Assembly: GCF_002001125.1 (NCBI RefSeq)
Contig: NZ_MUNV01000009.1
Coordinates: forward strand, 62,001-126,000
Length of the DNA stretch: 64,000 bases
Direction: 5' to 3'
DNA from: Rhodanobacter sp. B04
GTDB taxonomy: Bacteria; Pseudomonadota; Gammaproteobacteria; Xanthomonadales; Rhodanobacteraceae
The translations under genes were made by a program, and so were the position numbers. Shown here piece after piece: positions 52,947-63,169 of this stretch. Position 1 is the first letter of the stretch. Each line of letters starts with the position of its first letter. The notes below the pieces were generated by a model. That model was not told the origin of the DNA. It was given only the letters and a program-made list of their open reading frames with translations, and did not search any database.

Positions 52947-54719
52947 ATGCGCCGAATCCCCCGACGCCTGAGCCTGCTGCTGACGCTGGTGCTGTTGTCG
53001 ACACAAGCCCATGCCGGCGTGCAGTTGGTGGTGGACGGGGTCGACGACCCGCTGAAAGCTGCGGTGACCTCGGGCGTCGAGCTGTCTCAATATGCCACCC
53101 GCGAGGTCAGCGACGCACAGGTGCGACGCCTGTATGAGCGTGCAACCGATCAGGTGAGAGCCTCGCTTGAGCCGTATGGCTATTACGACGCCACGGTCAA
53201 CGGTGACTTGCGTCAGGTTGGCAAGGACTGGCAGGTGACCTTGCACGTGCAACCGGGTACGCCGGTCACGGTCATCGCCATCGACATCCAGCTGGACAAG
53301 GACGCCGCCGAGATTGCCGAGATCCGCCGGGCGCAACGCGTGATCGAGCGACTGAAGGACAAGCCGTTGAACCACGGCAGCTACGACGCTGCCCGCGATG
53401 CCCTGAGCGCGCAGCTCATCGCCAACGGCTTCCTCGACGCCAGGCTGCTCACCCATCGGGTCGAAGTGACCCGCGCCACTCGCAGCGCCACCATCAAGCT
53501 GACCTGGCAGGCAGGACAGCGTTACCGCTATGGCAAGGTGAATTTCGAGGGTTCGCAGTTCAACGACGGTTTCCTCGACCGCTACCTGCCGTTCAAGTCG
53601 GGCGATTACTTTTCGCAGAGCCAGCTGCTGCAACTGCAGCAGGCGTTGAATGGCGCCGACTATTTCGCCGTGGTCAACGTGCTGCCCGACGTGGACACGG
53701 CCAAGGCAGGCGTGGTCGACATCGATGTGCAGCTGGCACCGGCCAGGCGCACGATCTATACCGGTGGCCCGTTCATCGGCACCGACACCGGCTTCGGCCT
53801 GCGCGGCGGGATCGAGCGACGCTGGGTGAACCGGCGCGGGCACAAGTGGAAGAACGAGCTGGTCCTGGCGCAGCGGTTGAAAACCTTGTCCACGCTGTAT
53901 TCGATTCCGCTGCCGGGCGACAACCAGCGCAGCTACAACGTCGGTGCGAATTACCGCGACGCGAATACCGATACCTCGCAATCGCGCACGCTGGAGCTGG
54001 TCGCCAACGAGACCCGGCTGTGGCACGGCTGGACGCGTACGCTGGGGGTACATGCGCTGGACGGCACCTTCACCGTCGGCAAGATCGGCAACGAACCGGA
54101 CAACACGCCCGGCATCGAACACGGCCGCAGCACCGAGGTATTCGCCGAGGCTTCGCTGTCGCGCAAGCAGGCCGACAACTTCGATTTCGTGCACCAGGGC
54201 TGGTCGGTCAACCTGGCCGCACGCAGCACCGTCGGCAACCTGCTATCCGATGCCGGCTTCAGCCAGCTCACCGCCGACGCGAAGTGGATCCATGCCTTCG
54301 GCGAACGCCAACGCAACCGCCTGATCCTGCGCGGCAGCGCCGGCTATACCTGGACCGACGACTTCACCGCGCTGCCGCCGATGCTGCGTTTCTTCGCCGG
54401 TGGCGACCGTTCGGTGCGTGGCTACGGCTACCAGACGATCGGCCCGCTCAACAGCGACGGTCGCGTGATCGGCGGCAAGAGCCTGCTGGTCGCCAGCACC
54501 GAGGTCGAGCATTACTTCACCCGCAACTGGGGCATGGCGGCCTTCGTCGATGCCGGCAACGCGTTCAGCGGTGTCGACTACCAGCCGAAGATCGGTGCCG
54601 GCCTCGGCGTGCGTTGGCGCTCCCCGGTAGGCATGATCCGTGTCGACCTGGGCACGCCGATCCACAACTCGCAGGCGCATGGCATCGAGCTGCACCTGGT
54701 GATCGGGCCGGACCTGTGA
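52947..54719 (+). CDS. tamA: Outer membrane translocation and assembly factor TamA
   Basis: An Omp85-family protein of 590 residues: signal peptide (about 1-24, ending AHA), three POTRA-like domains (about 25-260), then a 16-strand barrel whose conserved RGY motif (RSVRGYGYQTIGP) and last strand (ELHLVIGPDL) are clear. With TamB it helps insert autotransporters and possibly moves phospholipids. Start ATG 52947 (MRRIPRRLSLLL) gives a proper signal; an ATG 18 codons upstream does not. It is 1 nt from tamB. Confidence 0.95.
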   Translation: MRRIPRRLSLLLTLVLLSTQAHAGVQLVVDGVDDPLKAAVTSGVELSQYATREVSDAQVRRLYERATDQVRASLEPYGYYDATVNGDLRQVGKDWQVTLHVQPGTPVTVIAIDIQLDKDAAEIAEIRRAQRVIERLKDKPLNHGSYDAARDALSAQLIANGFLDARLLTHRVEVTRATRSATIKLTWQAGQRYRYGKVNFEGSQFNDGFLDRYLPFKSGDYFSQSQLLQLQQALNGADYFAVVNVLPDVDTAKAGVVDIDVQLAPARRTIYTGGPFIGTDTGFGLRGGIERRWVNRRGHKWKNELVLAQRLKTLSTLYSIPLPGDNQRSYNVGANYRDANTDTSQSRTLELVANETRLWHGWTRTLGVHALDGTFTVGKIGNEPDNTPGIEHGRSTEVFAEASLSRKQADNFDFVHQGWSVNLAARSTVGNLLSDAGFSQLTADAKWIHAFGERQRNRLILRGSAGYTWTDDFTALPPMLRFFAGGDRSVRGYGYQTIGPLNSDGRVIGGKSLLVASTEVEHYFTRNWGMAAFVDAGNAFSGVDYQPKIGAGLGVRWRSPVGMIRVDLGTPIHNSQAHGIELHLVIGPDL

Positions 54720-54720
54720 G

Positions 54721-57700
54721 ATGGACACGATGACCACGCCAGCTGCCGCACCCGCTTCACCAGGCCGCCGACGCTGGCTGCGCGGGCTCGGTCTGGTACT
54801 GCTATGCCTGCTGGTACTGCTCGTTGCCACGACTGGCTGGCTGCTTGGCACGGCCTCCGGCCTGCGCTTCGCGCTGGCGCGTGCCGAAGCCGCCACGCAT
54901 GGTGCGGTTCATGTGCAGCAGGCACACGGACGGCTGATCGGGCCGCTGACTCTGGCCGGTGTGCACTACGACGACGGCAACGGCACCGTGGTGAGCGTGG
55001 CCAGGGCGCAGTTGGACCTGCGCGTTTGGCCATTGCTGGCCAAACGCGTGCATGTGCTGATGCTGGATGCCGACGGAGTCGACGTCGCGCTGCCGGCATC
55101 AGCCCAGGACAGCAACGCATCCTCGGGCAGCTTCTCATGGCAGCTGCCGGTCGACGTGGTGCTCGATCGCGTGCATGTCGGCGCGGTAAAGGTCACCCAG
55201 GCTGGTCAACCACGTTTCGCGTCCAGTAGTCTCGACCTTGCCGGCGCTTGGACCCATGCCGGCATCGCACTCCATCAACTCACCCTGCAGGCACCGGACG
55301 GCCACATCGACCTCACCGGCATCCTGGCCATCGGCCAGCGCTATCGGGGCGATGGCCACGCCGACTTTGCATGGAAGCTCGGCGACACCGACTACGCCGG
55401 CAGCCTCGCCACACATGGCGACGGAAGGCAGGCCCATGTCGACCTCAAACTCGTCGCGCCGACCGCCGTGCAGCTGCAACTGGAGTTGAGCCAGGCCGGC
55501 GACCATGCGTGGACCGCCTCGCTCGACGCGCCGCGCTTCGATCCGAAGCCGCTGTTCGGCGACAGTTCGCTGAAGGCCCTGGCTGTCGCTTTGCAAGGCC
55601 ACGGCGACCGCTACGGCGGCACCCTAGACGGCCGCCTCGACCTCAACGACTACCCGTTGCTGCTGCAGCCGTTGCGGGCGTCTGTCAGCCACGACTTCAA
55701 CACGTTGACGTTGCAACAGCTCGAACTCGGCTCGCCACGCATCAAGGGCAGCGTCACGGCCAGCGGCACCGTGCAGCTGGACGCCAAGCCACTCAGCGCG
55801 GAACTGGACATCCGTTGGAGCGACCTGCTGCTGCCAGCCGAACTGGCCGGCCAGGCGCTGGCCAGTCACGGCGAACTGAAGGCCAGCGGCAGTACCGCGA
55901 CGTACCGTGCCGCCGGCAATGTCGCGATCGGCCCACCCGGCATGCTCGCCACGCTGGCCCTCGATCTCGATGGCACGCCCCGGCAGATCACCTTGCACAG
56001 CCTGGCGCTGAGGCAGCCGCAGGGCCTGTTGCAGGCGAACGGGATGCTGACCCTACAGCCCGCGCTGGCATGGCAGGCCGAAGCCACCGCTGAGCGGTTC
56101 GACCCGGGCCAGCTGTTCGCCGGCTGGAGCGGCGCACTCGATGTCGACATGTCGAGCAGCGGCACGCTGCCCAAAGACGGACCCGACGCGACACTCGATA
56201 TCCGCAAATTCGACGGCAGGTTGCGCGATCGCACCGTTAGCGCCAAGGGCAAAATCCACCTGTCACCGAATGCGGTGATCGACGGCCAGCTGCAACTGGA
56301 ATCGGCCGGCAGCACCGTGCAATTGGAGGCGCGACCCGGCGCCAGCAACAACGTGGACCTGAAACTCGATATCGCCTCGCTGGGCGACTGGCTGCCGAGT
56401 GCTGGTGGCCGTCTGGATGGCCATTTCAACATCGGCGGACGATTCTCGAAACTCAGCATCAACGGCCAGTTGCAGGGGCAGTCGCTGAGCTGGCAGCAAC
56501 AACACGTGGACTCACTGCATCTGATCGCCGGCATCCCGGACATCGGCCATCCAGCCGGCAAACTGGATGTGAAGATGGCAGGCGTGCACCTGCAGGGACT
56601 GGCCTTCCAGCACATCAACCTGCTGGCCGAAGGCAGCGAAGGCGATCATCAGCTGAACATCGATGCCCACGGCACCCAGCTCTCCGGAGCGCTGAACCTG
56701 CATGGCGCGCTGAAAGGCGATGCATGGAACGGGACGCTCGGCCTCCTCAACGTGGACCCACAGGGCATGCCAGGCTGGCGACTGCAGCAGCCGGCGCAAC
56801 TGGGTTACCGCCATGGCGCGGTGAACCTGTCCGAGCTATGCCTGAGCGCTGGCGAACCACTGCTGTGCATCGCCGCCACGCAGGACAAGGGCGGCAGCCT
56901 TGCCGCCAGCTATCGACTACGCGCCCTGCCGCTGGCCCTGCTGCTGAACGCAGCCGGCGAAACCGGCCTGCCGATCCGCGCCGACGGCATGCTGGCCGGT
57001 GATGGCAAGCTCCGCCGCAATGCGGCCGGCGCACTCAGCGGCACCGCCTCGCTCAACTCTGTCCGGGGCAGCGTCACCTATACCGACCACCCCGATGCAC
57101 CCCTGCTGAGCTACGACCAGTTCAGCCTTGATGCCGAACTCGCACCCGCCAGTCAGCGCATCGGCGTCCACAGCGGCCTGGACCAGGGCGGCCGTCTGGA
57201 CGGTCAGATCACGCTCAGTGGCGCCCGGCAGTCGCTGGGCGGCGAGCTCACCCTGCGCCTGAACAACCTCGCCTTCGTCGAATTGCTCAGCAGCGAGGTG
57301 GCCAACGTGAAAGGCCGCCTCGATGGCTCGTTACGGTTTGCCGGTACGCTGCAGCAACCTGCGATCACCGGCCACGCCACGGTTGCCGATTTCGCCAGCG
57401 AAGTACCTGCCGCCGGGCTCAAGCTCAACCAGGGCCGACTGGCCGTCAGCACCGCCGACGCGCGACAGTTCCGCATCGACGGCAGCGTGCGATCCGGCAA
57501 GGGCACGGTAGCCATCAACGGCAGCGCCGGCCTCGGCGCGAACGCGCAGGCCGCGATCACGCTCAAGGGCAGCCAGTTCACCGCCGCCGACATCCCCGCA
57601 GCCAAGGTAACGATCTCACCCGACCTCACCGTGCAACACGATACCAACGGCGTGAGCATCGGCGGCAGCGTCACGCTGGACAGCGCCGACGTGAATGCGG

Positions 57701-58518
57701 ACAAACTACCCGGCGCCGGCGCCACCAAGGCCTCGCCCGACGTGGTGGTGATCGACGACAAGCAATCGCAGCAGGCCGGCGGGAAACTGCCGGTCAGTGC
57801 ACAGGTCAAGGTGGACCTCGGCCGCAAGACACATCTGGTGGGGATGGGGCTGGACGGCCGACTCAGTGGCGTACTCACCGTCACCGAGCGCCCGGGTCGC
57901 GCCACCACCGGCCAGGGCCAGATCGCCGTGGATGGCACTTACCGCGCCTACGGTCAGAACCTGCAGATCCAGCGCGGCCAGCTGCTGTTCGCCAGCACAC
58001 CCATCGACAATCCGGGCCTGAACATCCGCGCCGTGCGCAAGCTCAACCCGAACGCCACCGTCGACGAAGGCCAGCAAGTCGGCCTGCTGGTCGCCGGCAC
58101 GGCGCAGCGCCCCGTCCTCACCGTGTTCTCCAACCCGGCGATGGAGCAGTCCGATGCGCTGTCCTACCTGGTCACCGGCAAGCCGCTGTCGCAGGTGAAG
58201 GGTGGCGAAGGCGACATGGTCGGCGCCGCTGCACAGGCGCTTGGCTCGGCTGCCGGCGACCTGCTCGCCAAGAGCATCGGCTCGAAGCTGGGTGTGGACG
58301 ATATCGGCGTCTCCAGCAACGAGGCGCTCGGCGGCAACTCGGCATTCACGGTCGGAAAATACCTGTCGCCACGGCTCTATCTCAGCTACGGCGTCGGCCT
58401 GTTCGAACCTGGTGAAGTCATCACCTTCCGTTACCGCCTCAGCCATCGCTGGAATCTGGAGGCGCAGAACGCCACCGACTTCAGCCGCGCCAGCCTCAAT
58501 TATCGCTACGAGAAATAG
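54721..58518 (+). CDS. tamB: Inner membrane translocation and assembly factor TamB
   Basis: A 1265-residue AsmA-like bridge protein: N-terminal signal anchor (about residues 20-42), a long beta-taco repeat region of the DUF3971/AsmA kind, and the DUF490 C-terminal domain (PGRATTGQGQIAVDGTYRAY; LTVFSNPAMEQSDALSYLVTG; YLSPRLYLSYGVGLFEPG) that contacts TamA. The last residues (NATDFSRASLNYRYEK) form the terminal strand. It follows tamA with 1 nt between them, so the pair is surely cotranscribed. The size is near E. coli TamB (1259). Confidence 0.95.
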   Translation: MDTMTTPAAAPASPGRRRWLRGLGLVLLCLLVLLVATTGWLLGTASGLRFALARAEAATHGAVHVQQAHGRLIGPLTLAGVHYDDGNGTVVSVARAQLDLRVWPLLAKRVHVLMLDADGVDVALPASAQDSNASSGSFSWQLPVDVVLDRVHVGAVKVTQAGQPRFASSSLDLAGAWTHAGIALHQLTLQAPDGHIDLTGILAIGQRYRGDGHADFAWKLGDTDYAGSLATHGDGRQAHVDLKLVAPTAVQLQLELSQAGDHAWTASLDAPRFDPKPLFGDSSLKALAVALQGHGDRYGGTLDGRLDLNDYPLLLQPLRASVSHDFNTLTLQQLELGSPRIKGSVTASGTVQLDAKPLSAELDIRWSDLLLPAELAGQALASHGELKASGSTATYRAAGNVAIGPPGMLATLALDLDGTPRQITLHSLALRQPQGLLQANGMLTLQPALAWQAEATAERFDPGQLFAGWSGALDVDMSSSGTLPKDGPDATLDIRKFDGRLRDRTVSAKGKIHLSPNAVIDGQLQLESAGSTVQLEARPGASNNVDLKLDIASLGDWLPSAGGRLDGHFNIGGRFSKLSINGQLQGQSLSWQQQHVDSLHLIAGIPDIGHPAGKLDVKMAGVHLQGLAFQHINLLAEGSEGDHQLNIDAHGTQLSGALNLHGALKGDAWNGTLGLLNVDPQGMPGWRLQQPAQLGYRHGAVNLSELCLSAGEPLLCIAATQDKGGSLAASYRLRALPLALLLNAAGETGLPIRADGMLAGDGKLRRNAAGALSGTASLNSVRGSVTYTDHPDAPLLSYDQFSLDAELAPASQRIGVHSGLDQGGRLDGQITLSGARQSLGGELTLRLNNLAFVELLSSEVANVKGRLDGSLRFAGTLQQPAITGHATVADFASEVPAAGLKLNQGRLAVSTADARQFRIDGSVRSGKGTVAINGSAGLGANAQAAITLKGSQFTAADIPAAKVTISPDLTVQHDTNGVSIGGSVTLDSADVNADKLPGAGATKASPDVVVIDDKQSQQAGGKLPVSAQVKVDLGRKTHLVGMGLDGRLSGVLTVTERPGRATTGQGQIAVDGTYRAYGQNLQIQRGQLLFASTPIDNPGLNIRAVRKLNPNATVDEGQQVGLLVAGTAQRPVLTVFSNPAMEQSDALSYLVTGKPLSQVKGGEGDMVGAAAQALGSAAGDLLAKSIGSKLGVDDIGVSSNEALGGNSAFTVGKYLSPRLYLSYGVGLFEPGEVITFRYRLSHRWNLEAQNATDFSRASLNYRYEK

Positions 58519-59110
58519 AGCTTGCCTCATTCCCAGGGGATCGCTCCTGGACAGTGCGTTGGGTTCAGCACTATCTAACCTTGTGATCACGGTTCCGTAA
58601 CGAATATTGCCCATAGTGGAAACTGCCTGGACCGATGACGTGACAGCGTGGCTGGTTCGCGCCACCGGCATACCTCGTTTGTGGAACGCATGGAAAGCCG
58701 TCATCAGACCGATGAACTGAGGGCGACCGGGAAGGAGACGCAGGCAACCACAGGTGCATGTCGAGATGAAGCAGTCCGGGAAAAGAGGTTGGTGCTGGGC
58801 TTACCTCAAGATACGCAGCCTTTACGGCAGCCGGCTCACCGCGATCTACCGTGCAACCCTGTTCACGCTGCGCGGCGACACCGGGCGCTTCCGCAGCCAT
58901 AGCGGAATGATGCAGTCCAGATTGAAGAGATGAGCGGGCACGGGACATCTTCTGGGCTCTGCCGGTAATCGTGTCGCTCTCCTGAATGTGAAGCGTGGCC
59001 GGATCACCCGAGTTGCCGCCAACCGGGAGTACGGTGACAGCAGCCGTTCAAACACGACGGGGATAATCCACTCGACATCGCGCCTGCACCATCCCACTGG
59101 AGATCGTCAC
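58519..59110. other. 592-bp gap between tamB and the DUF3300 gene, no supported gene
   Basis: The region has less regular codon structure than its flanks. Short frames exist on both strands but none matches a family I know, and no ribosome site supports any. A short stem CCAGG-N8-CCTGG (about 58534-58552) follows tamB but lacks a T-run. The frame 58759-58932 (+) encodes an unusual Arg/Ser-rich stretch and could be a decayed gene. The 3' part holds the leader of the DUF3300 gene, whose ribosome site GGAG is at 59099-59102. Confidence 0.4.
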
Positions 59111-60763
59111 GTGATCAGCAAGCCTCTTGCACGAAATGCGACTTACACCCTGCTCTGCGCAGGCTTCGTGGCGATGGTCGGCTGCAGTCAATCGCCGCCG
59201 CCGGCGCAGAATCCGGCCAGTTCGGCTTCTGCCGCCACGGCAAGCTCGGCAGCCCCGGCAGCCGCACAAACCACCGCTGCCGCGCAAGCCGCACCGTACA
59301 CACCGCCCTCGGCCGACCAGTTGTACCAAATGGTGGCACCGATCGCGCTGTTCCCGGACAACCTGGTCGCCCAGGTATTGGCCGGATCGACGTACCCGGA
59401 TCAGATCGCTGCCGCGGATACCTTCCTGACCCAGAATCCCGGCCTGAAGGGCACCGCCCTGCAGGCACAGGTCAACCCGCAATCCTGGGACGCCAGCGTC
59501 AAGGCACTGACCACCTTCCCCACCGTGCTCGATCAAATGGCCAGAAATCCCCAGTGGACCAGTGCCCTGGGTGAGGCTTATGTCAACGATCCGACCGACG
59601 TGATGAATGCGATCCAGGTGATGCGCCAACGTGCGGCGCAGAAAGGCAACCTGCGCAGCAATGCCCAGCAGGTCGTGCAGACCCAGCCCGTGGCCCAGAC
59701 CGCCGAGTATGCCGACAACGACCAGGGATCCGCCTACTACAGCGGCCCCTCCGTCGTGCAGGCGCCAGCCCAGGCCATCGAGATCATGCCGGCGCAGCAG
59801 GACACGGTTTATGTGCCGAGTTACAACCCGCAAACCGTCTATGGCGGTGACGTGCCGGTCTATCCCAGCTACAGCTACCAGGGACCGCAATACAGCACCG
59901 GTGAAATCGTGACCGCGGGCGCCATCACCTTCGGTGCAGGCATCCTGATCGGCACGCTGCTGGACAATCATCACCACGACCGCAACTACAACCCACCGCC
60001 TCCGCCGGGTGGCGGCTGGCACAGCTGGGGCATGCACTGGGGTGGCCGTGGCTCGGGCGGCGGCTGGCAGCGACCGGCGGTGATCCACAACAACACGACC
60101 TACGTGTCTAACTCGACCACCATCGTCAATCGCTATACCACCAACAACATCAACAACAGCCGCACGACGATCAACCACACCGGCAACATCAACAACAACC
60201 GCACAACCGTCAACAACACCAGCAATATCAACAACAGCCGGAATCAGGTCGTGGAGAACCACGAAGCTGGTCGCCCAGCTGGCAACAACTTGCCGCATTC
60301 CGTAGCCAACGAGCATGCGGCACCAGCACCGCATGGGCCCATGTCGATACCGCATTTCGGCAGCGCCCCACAAGGTGCGAATGTGCCGCCGGGAACACGT
60401 CCTGCGGAACATGTGCCCAATACCCTGGCGCGCCCGGAGGCTGTGGCGCACCGCACAACCATGCCGCAACCACTGCCTGCGCATGCACCGGCGACCGAGT
60501 CGAATCGTGAACCGAACCACGCCACCCGGGAGATGTCTGCAGCACAGCCGAGGCCGCCACATGCCACTCCGGCAACACGGCCCGCCGTAACTCCCCGCGC
60601 CGAGCCTCATCCGGCCATGCCACCTCACGTTGCAGCAGCACCTCGCCCTGCTCCGGCGCAACACCCACGACCCGCAGCCGCGCCAGCGCAGGCTGCGCAT
60701 CCACACGCCGAGCCTGCCAAAGACGAAAAGCACAGCAAGGACGACAAAAACGAGCATTCCTGA
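59111..60763 (+). CDS. DUF3300 lipoprotein with Asn-rich repeats
   Basis: A 550-residue protein. The GTG at 59111 is chosen (GGAG eight bases upstream) and gives a lipoprotein signal ending in the lipobox AMVGC. An Ala/Ser-rich linker is followed by DUF3300 (SADQLYQMVAPIALFPDNLV, QVNPQSWDASVKALTTFPTV, VPSYNPQTVYG), a hydrophobic Gly-rich segment (VTAGAITFGAGILIGTLLD), a His/Pro/Gly-rich stretch, an Asn/Thr repeat region (60146-60247) and a long Pro/Ala/His tail. DUF3300 proteins are periplasmic or outer-membrane lipoproteins of unknown role. Confidence 0.88.
   Translation: MISKPLARNATYTLLCAGFVAMVGCSQSPPPAQNPASSASAATASSAAPAAAQTTAAAQAAPYTPPSADQLYQMVAPIALFPDNLVAQVLAGSTYPDQIAAADTFLTQNPGLKGTALQAQVNPQSWDASVKALTTFPTVLDQMARNPQWTSALGEAYVNDPTDVMNAIQVMRQRAAQKGNLRSNAQQVVQTQPVAQTAEYADNDQGSAYYSGPSVVQAPAQAIEIMPAQQDTVYVPSYNPQTVYGGDVPVYPSYSYQGPQYSTGEIVTAGAITFGAGILIGTLLDNHHHDRNYNPPPPPGGGWHSWGMHWGGRGSGGGWQRPAVIHNNTTYVSNSTTIVNRYTTNNINNSRTTINHTGNINNNRTTVNNTSNINNSRNQVVENHEAGRPAGNNLPHSVANEHAAPAPHGPMSIPHFGSAPQGANVPPGTRPAEHVPNTLARPEAVAHRTTMPQPLPAHAPATESNREPNHATREMSAAQPRPPHATPATRPAVTPRAEPHPAMPPHVAAAPRPAPAQHPRPAAAPAQAAHPHAEPAKDEKHSKDDKNEHS
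60146..60247 (+). repeat. 39-bp (13-residue) tandem repeats in the DUF3300 gene
   Basis: Two full and one partial copy: NINNSRTTINHTG (60146-60184), NINNNRTTVNNTS (60185-60223), NINNSRNQ (60224-60247). The DNA is similar between copies, so it arose by duplication. The region before it (NTTYVSNSTTIVNRYTTN) is similar in composition. Confidence 0.85.
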
Positions 60764-60909
60764 CGGCACACCGACCAGCCGCAACGCCAGGGATGGCACA
60801 CGGCTGGTCGCATCCCGCGCCGACGGAATCTCCGGGCATTCCGGGCGCAGCCAATGCCCCGGCGCCGCAGGCTGCGCAGCCAGCACCGATATCCGATAGC
60901 CCATCAGTC

Positions 60910-60947
60910 ATGCCCACAAGCACGAACAGGCGGACTATCGTGGGCAT
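60910..60947. promoter_or_regulatory. Inverted repeat upstream of the M13 peptidase gene
   Basis: ATGCCCAC (60910-60917) and GTGGGCAT (60940-60947) are exact complements 22 bp apart, ending 24 bp before the M13 start. The distance of about 30 bp between centres (near three helical turns) would suit a dimeric regulator or an RNA stem in the leader. No regulator is known. Confidence 0.3.
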
Positions 60948-60971
60948 TCCGTTCCTGCCGGGATAGTCGCC

Positions 60972-63044
60972 ATGCGACAACTACGTTGGATTCTGACTAC
61001 TGCCGTGCTGTGCAGTGCGAGCGCATGGGCCGCCGCGCCCATGCCCATGTCGCCATCGAGCGGTAACCCGCCCTCCGGGATCGATCCGGCCGGCATCGAC
61101 CGCAGCGTGAGGCCAGGCGACGACTTCTTCCGCTACGCCAACGGTGACTGGCTGAAAACCGCGCAGATTCCCGCCGACCGCTCCAGCACCGGCACCTTCC
61201 TCAAGGTGTTCGAGCAGGCCGAGAAGGACACCGCCGAGCTGATCCGCAACGCCGGCAACAGCCACCCCGCCGCTGGCAGCAGTGCGCGCAAGATCGCCGA
61301 CTACTACGCCGCCTGGATGGATACGACTGCCATCCAGCAACACGGCCTGGTCCCGCTCAAACCGGAACTGATGCAGATCGACGCGATCGCCTCGCGCCAG
61401 GATCTGGCCCGCGTGCTGGGCTCGCGCCTGCGTGCCGACGTCGACCCGATCAACGCCACCAACTTCCACACCGAAAACCTGTTCGGCCTGTTCGTGGCGC
61501 AGGGCCTGGAAGATCCCTCGCGCAACATCGCCTACCTGCTGCAGGGCGGCCTGGGCATGCCCAGCCGCGACTACTACCTGTCGGACGACCCGCACATGGT
61601 GGCGTTCCGTGCGAAATACCTGATCTATGTCACCGCGCTGCTGAAGCAGGCCGGCATCGCCGACGCCGACGCGAAAGCGAAGACGGTGATCGAACTGGAA
61701 ACAAAGATCGCCAAGGCGCAGGAAAGCCTGATCGACAGCCAGGACGTGCACAAGGCGAACAACCTGTGGCGCGTGGCCGACTTCGCGCAGAAGGCACCGG
61801 GGCTGGACTGGGCAGCCTACTTCAAGGCCGCCGGCCTGGACGGCCAGCCGCAGATCGACGCCTGGCAGCCCGCCGCCATCACCGGCCTGTCCGCGCTGAC
61901 CGCCAGCGAGCCGCTGCAGGCCTGGAAGGATCTGCTCGTCTTCCACACGCTCGACCACGGTGCCGCCCTGCTGCCGCAGGCCTATGCCGACCTCAGCTTC
62001 GATTTCTACGGCCGTACCCTGCAGGGCACGCCGGCGCAGCAGCCGCGCTGGAAGCGTGCCGTGGGCGCCACCAATGTCGATCTCGGCGACGCGGTGGGCC
62101 AGCTCTATGTGAAGCACTACTTCCCGGCTTCATCCAAGGCTGCAGTGCAACAGCTGGTTAAGAACCTGATCGCCGCCTTCAACGATCGCATCGACACCTT
62201 GAGCTGGATGACGCCAGCCACACGCCAGAAAGCGAAGTCCAAGCTGGTCACGCTGCGCGTCGGCGTCGGCTATCCGGAAACCTGGCGTGACTACGCCACG
62301 CTGCAGATCAGCGCTGACGATCCGCTCGGCAACCACCTGCGCGCCGAGCAGTTCGAGTATGCGCACCAGCTGGCCAAGCTCAGCCAGCCGGTCGATCGCG
62401 ACGAATGGTGGATGACACCGCAGACCGTCAACGCGGTGAACCTGCCGCTGCAGAATGCGCTGAACTTCCCCGCCGCGATCCTGCAGCCGCCGTTCTTCGA
62501 TCCGAAGGTCGATGCGGCCGCCAACTACGGGGCCATCGGCGCCATCATCGGGCACGAGATCAGCCACAGCTTCGACAACACCGGCGCCGAGTTCGACGCG
62601 CAGGGCAAGCTGGAGAACTGGTGGACGCCGGCCGACCTCGCCCACTTCGAATCCGCCACCGCACAACTCGCCAAGCAGTTCGACCAGTACGAGGCGCTAC
62701 CGGGCCTGCACGTCAACGGCCAGCAGACGCTGGGCGAGGACATCGCCGACGTATCCGGCCTGACGATTGCCTACCTCGCCTATCACAAGTCGCTGGACGG
62801 CAAGCCGGCACCGGTGATCGACGGCCTCAGCGGCGACCAGCGCTTCTTCCTCGCCTTCGGCCAGGCCTGGCGCTCGAAGATCCGCGACGACGCCCTGCGC
62901 CAGCGCCTCGCCACCGACGTGCATGCCCCCGCCGATTTCCGCGCCCAGACCGTGCGCAATCTCGACGCCTGGTATCCCGCATTCGAGGTCAAGCCCGGCG
63001 AGAAGCTGTACCTCGATCCGAAGGACCGGGTGAAGATCTGGTAG
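60972..63044 (+). CDS. M13 family (neprilysin/PepO-like) metallopeptidase
   Basis: A 690-residue exported zinc endopeptidase. Signal peptide about residues 1-21 (ending WAAA). The M13 N-terminal domain begins at IDRSVRPGDDFFRYANGDWL. Zinc ligands are H528 and H532 (IGHEISHSF, HExxH) with the third ligand Glu in GEDIADVSGL. NAVNLPLQNALNFPAAILQPPFF and the C-terminal RNLDAWYPAFEVKPGEKLYL are standard. It would cut oligopeptides in the periplasm. A strong terminator follows the stop. Confidence 0.96.
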   Translation: MRQLRWILTTAVLCSASAWAAAPMPMSPSSGNPPSGIDPAGIDRSVRPGDDFFRYANGDWLKTAQIPADRSSTGTFLKVFEQAEKDTAELIRNAGNSHPAAGSSARKIADYYAAWMDTTAIQQHGLVPLKPELMQIDAIASRQDLARVLGSRLRADVDPINATNFHTENLFGLFVAQGLEDPSRNIAYLLQGGLGMPSRDYYLSDDPHMVAFRAKYLIYVTALLKQAGIADADAKAKTVIELETKIAKAQESLIDSQDVHKANNLWRVADFAQKAPGLDWAAYFKAAGLDGQPQIDAWQPAAITGLSALTASEPLQAWKDLLVFHTLDHGAALLPQAYADLSFDFYGRTLQGTPAQQPRWKRAVGATNVDLGDAVGQLYVKHYFPASSKAAVQQLVKNLIAAFNDRIDTLSWMTPATRQKAKSKLVTLRVGVGYPETWRDYATLQISADDPLGNHLRAEQFEYAHQLAKLSQPVDRDEWWMTPQTVNAVNLPLQNALNFPAAILQPPFFDPKVDAAANYGAIGAIIGHEISHSFDNTGAEFDAQGKLENWWTPADLAHFESATAQLAKQFDQYEALPGLHVNGQQTLGEDIADVSGLTIAYLAYHKSLDGKPAPVIDGLSGDQRFFLAFGQAWRSKIRDDALRQRLATDVHAPADFRAQTVRNLDAWYPAFEVKPGEKLYLDPKDRVKIW

Positions 63045-63068
63045 GAAGATGCCCAGGCGAAAATATGC

Positions 63069-63103
63069 GGGGCCGTGGTTGCGAAACCACGGCCCCGTCT
63101 TTT
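63069..63103 (+). terminator. Strong bidirectional terminator between M13 and lipase genes
   Basis: A perfect 12-bp stem GGGGCCGTGGTT (63069-63080) / AACCACGGCCCC (63085-63096) with a GCGA tetraloop, followed by GTCTTTT on the + strand. On the other strand the stem is followed by GCATATTTT, so it can also end the lipase transcript. Confidence 0.92.
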
Positions 63104-63169
63104 GACAAGATTGGAGCGCGAACGCCTGATCTCTCGGCTATTCGTCACCCTGCAGGACAGGAATAGGAA

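Noticed and set aside
58571..58948. 125-codon minus-strand frame in the tamB-DUF3300 gap
   Set aside because: No ribosome site, family or regular codon bias; recorded only as part of the unassigned gap.
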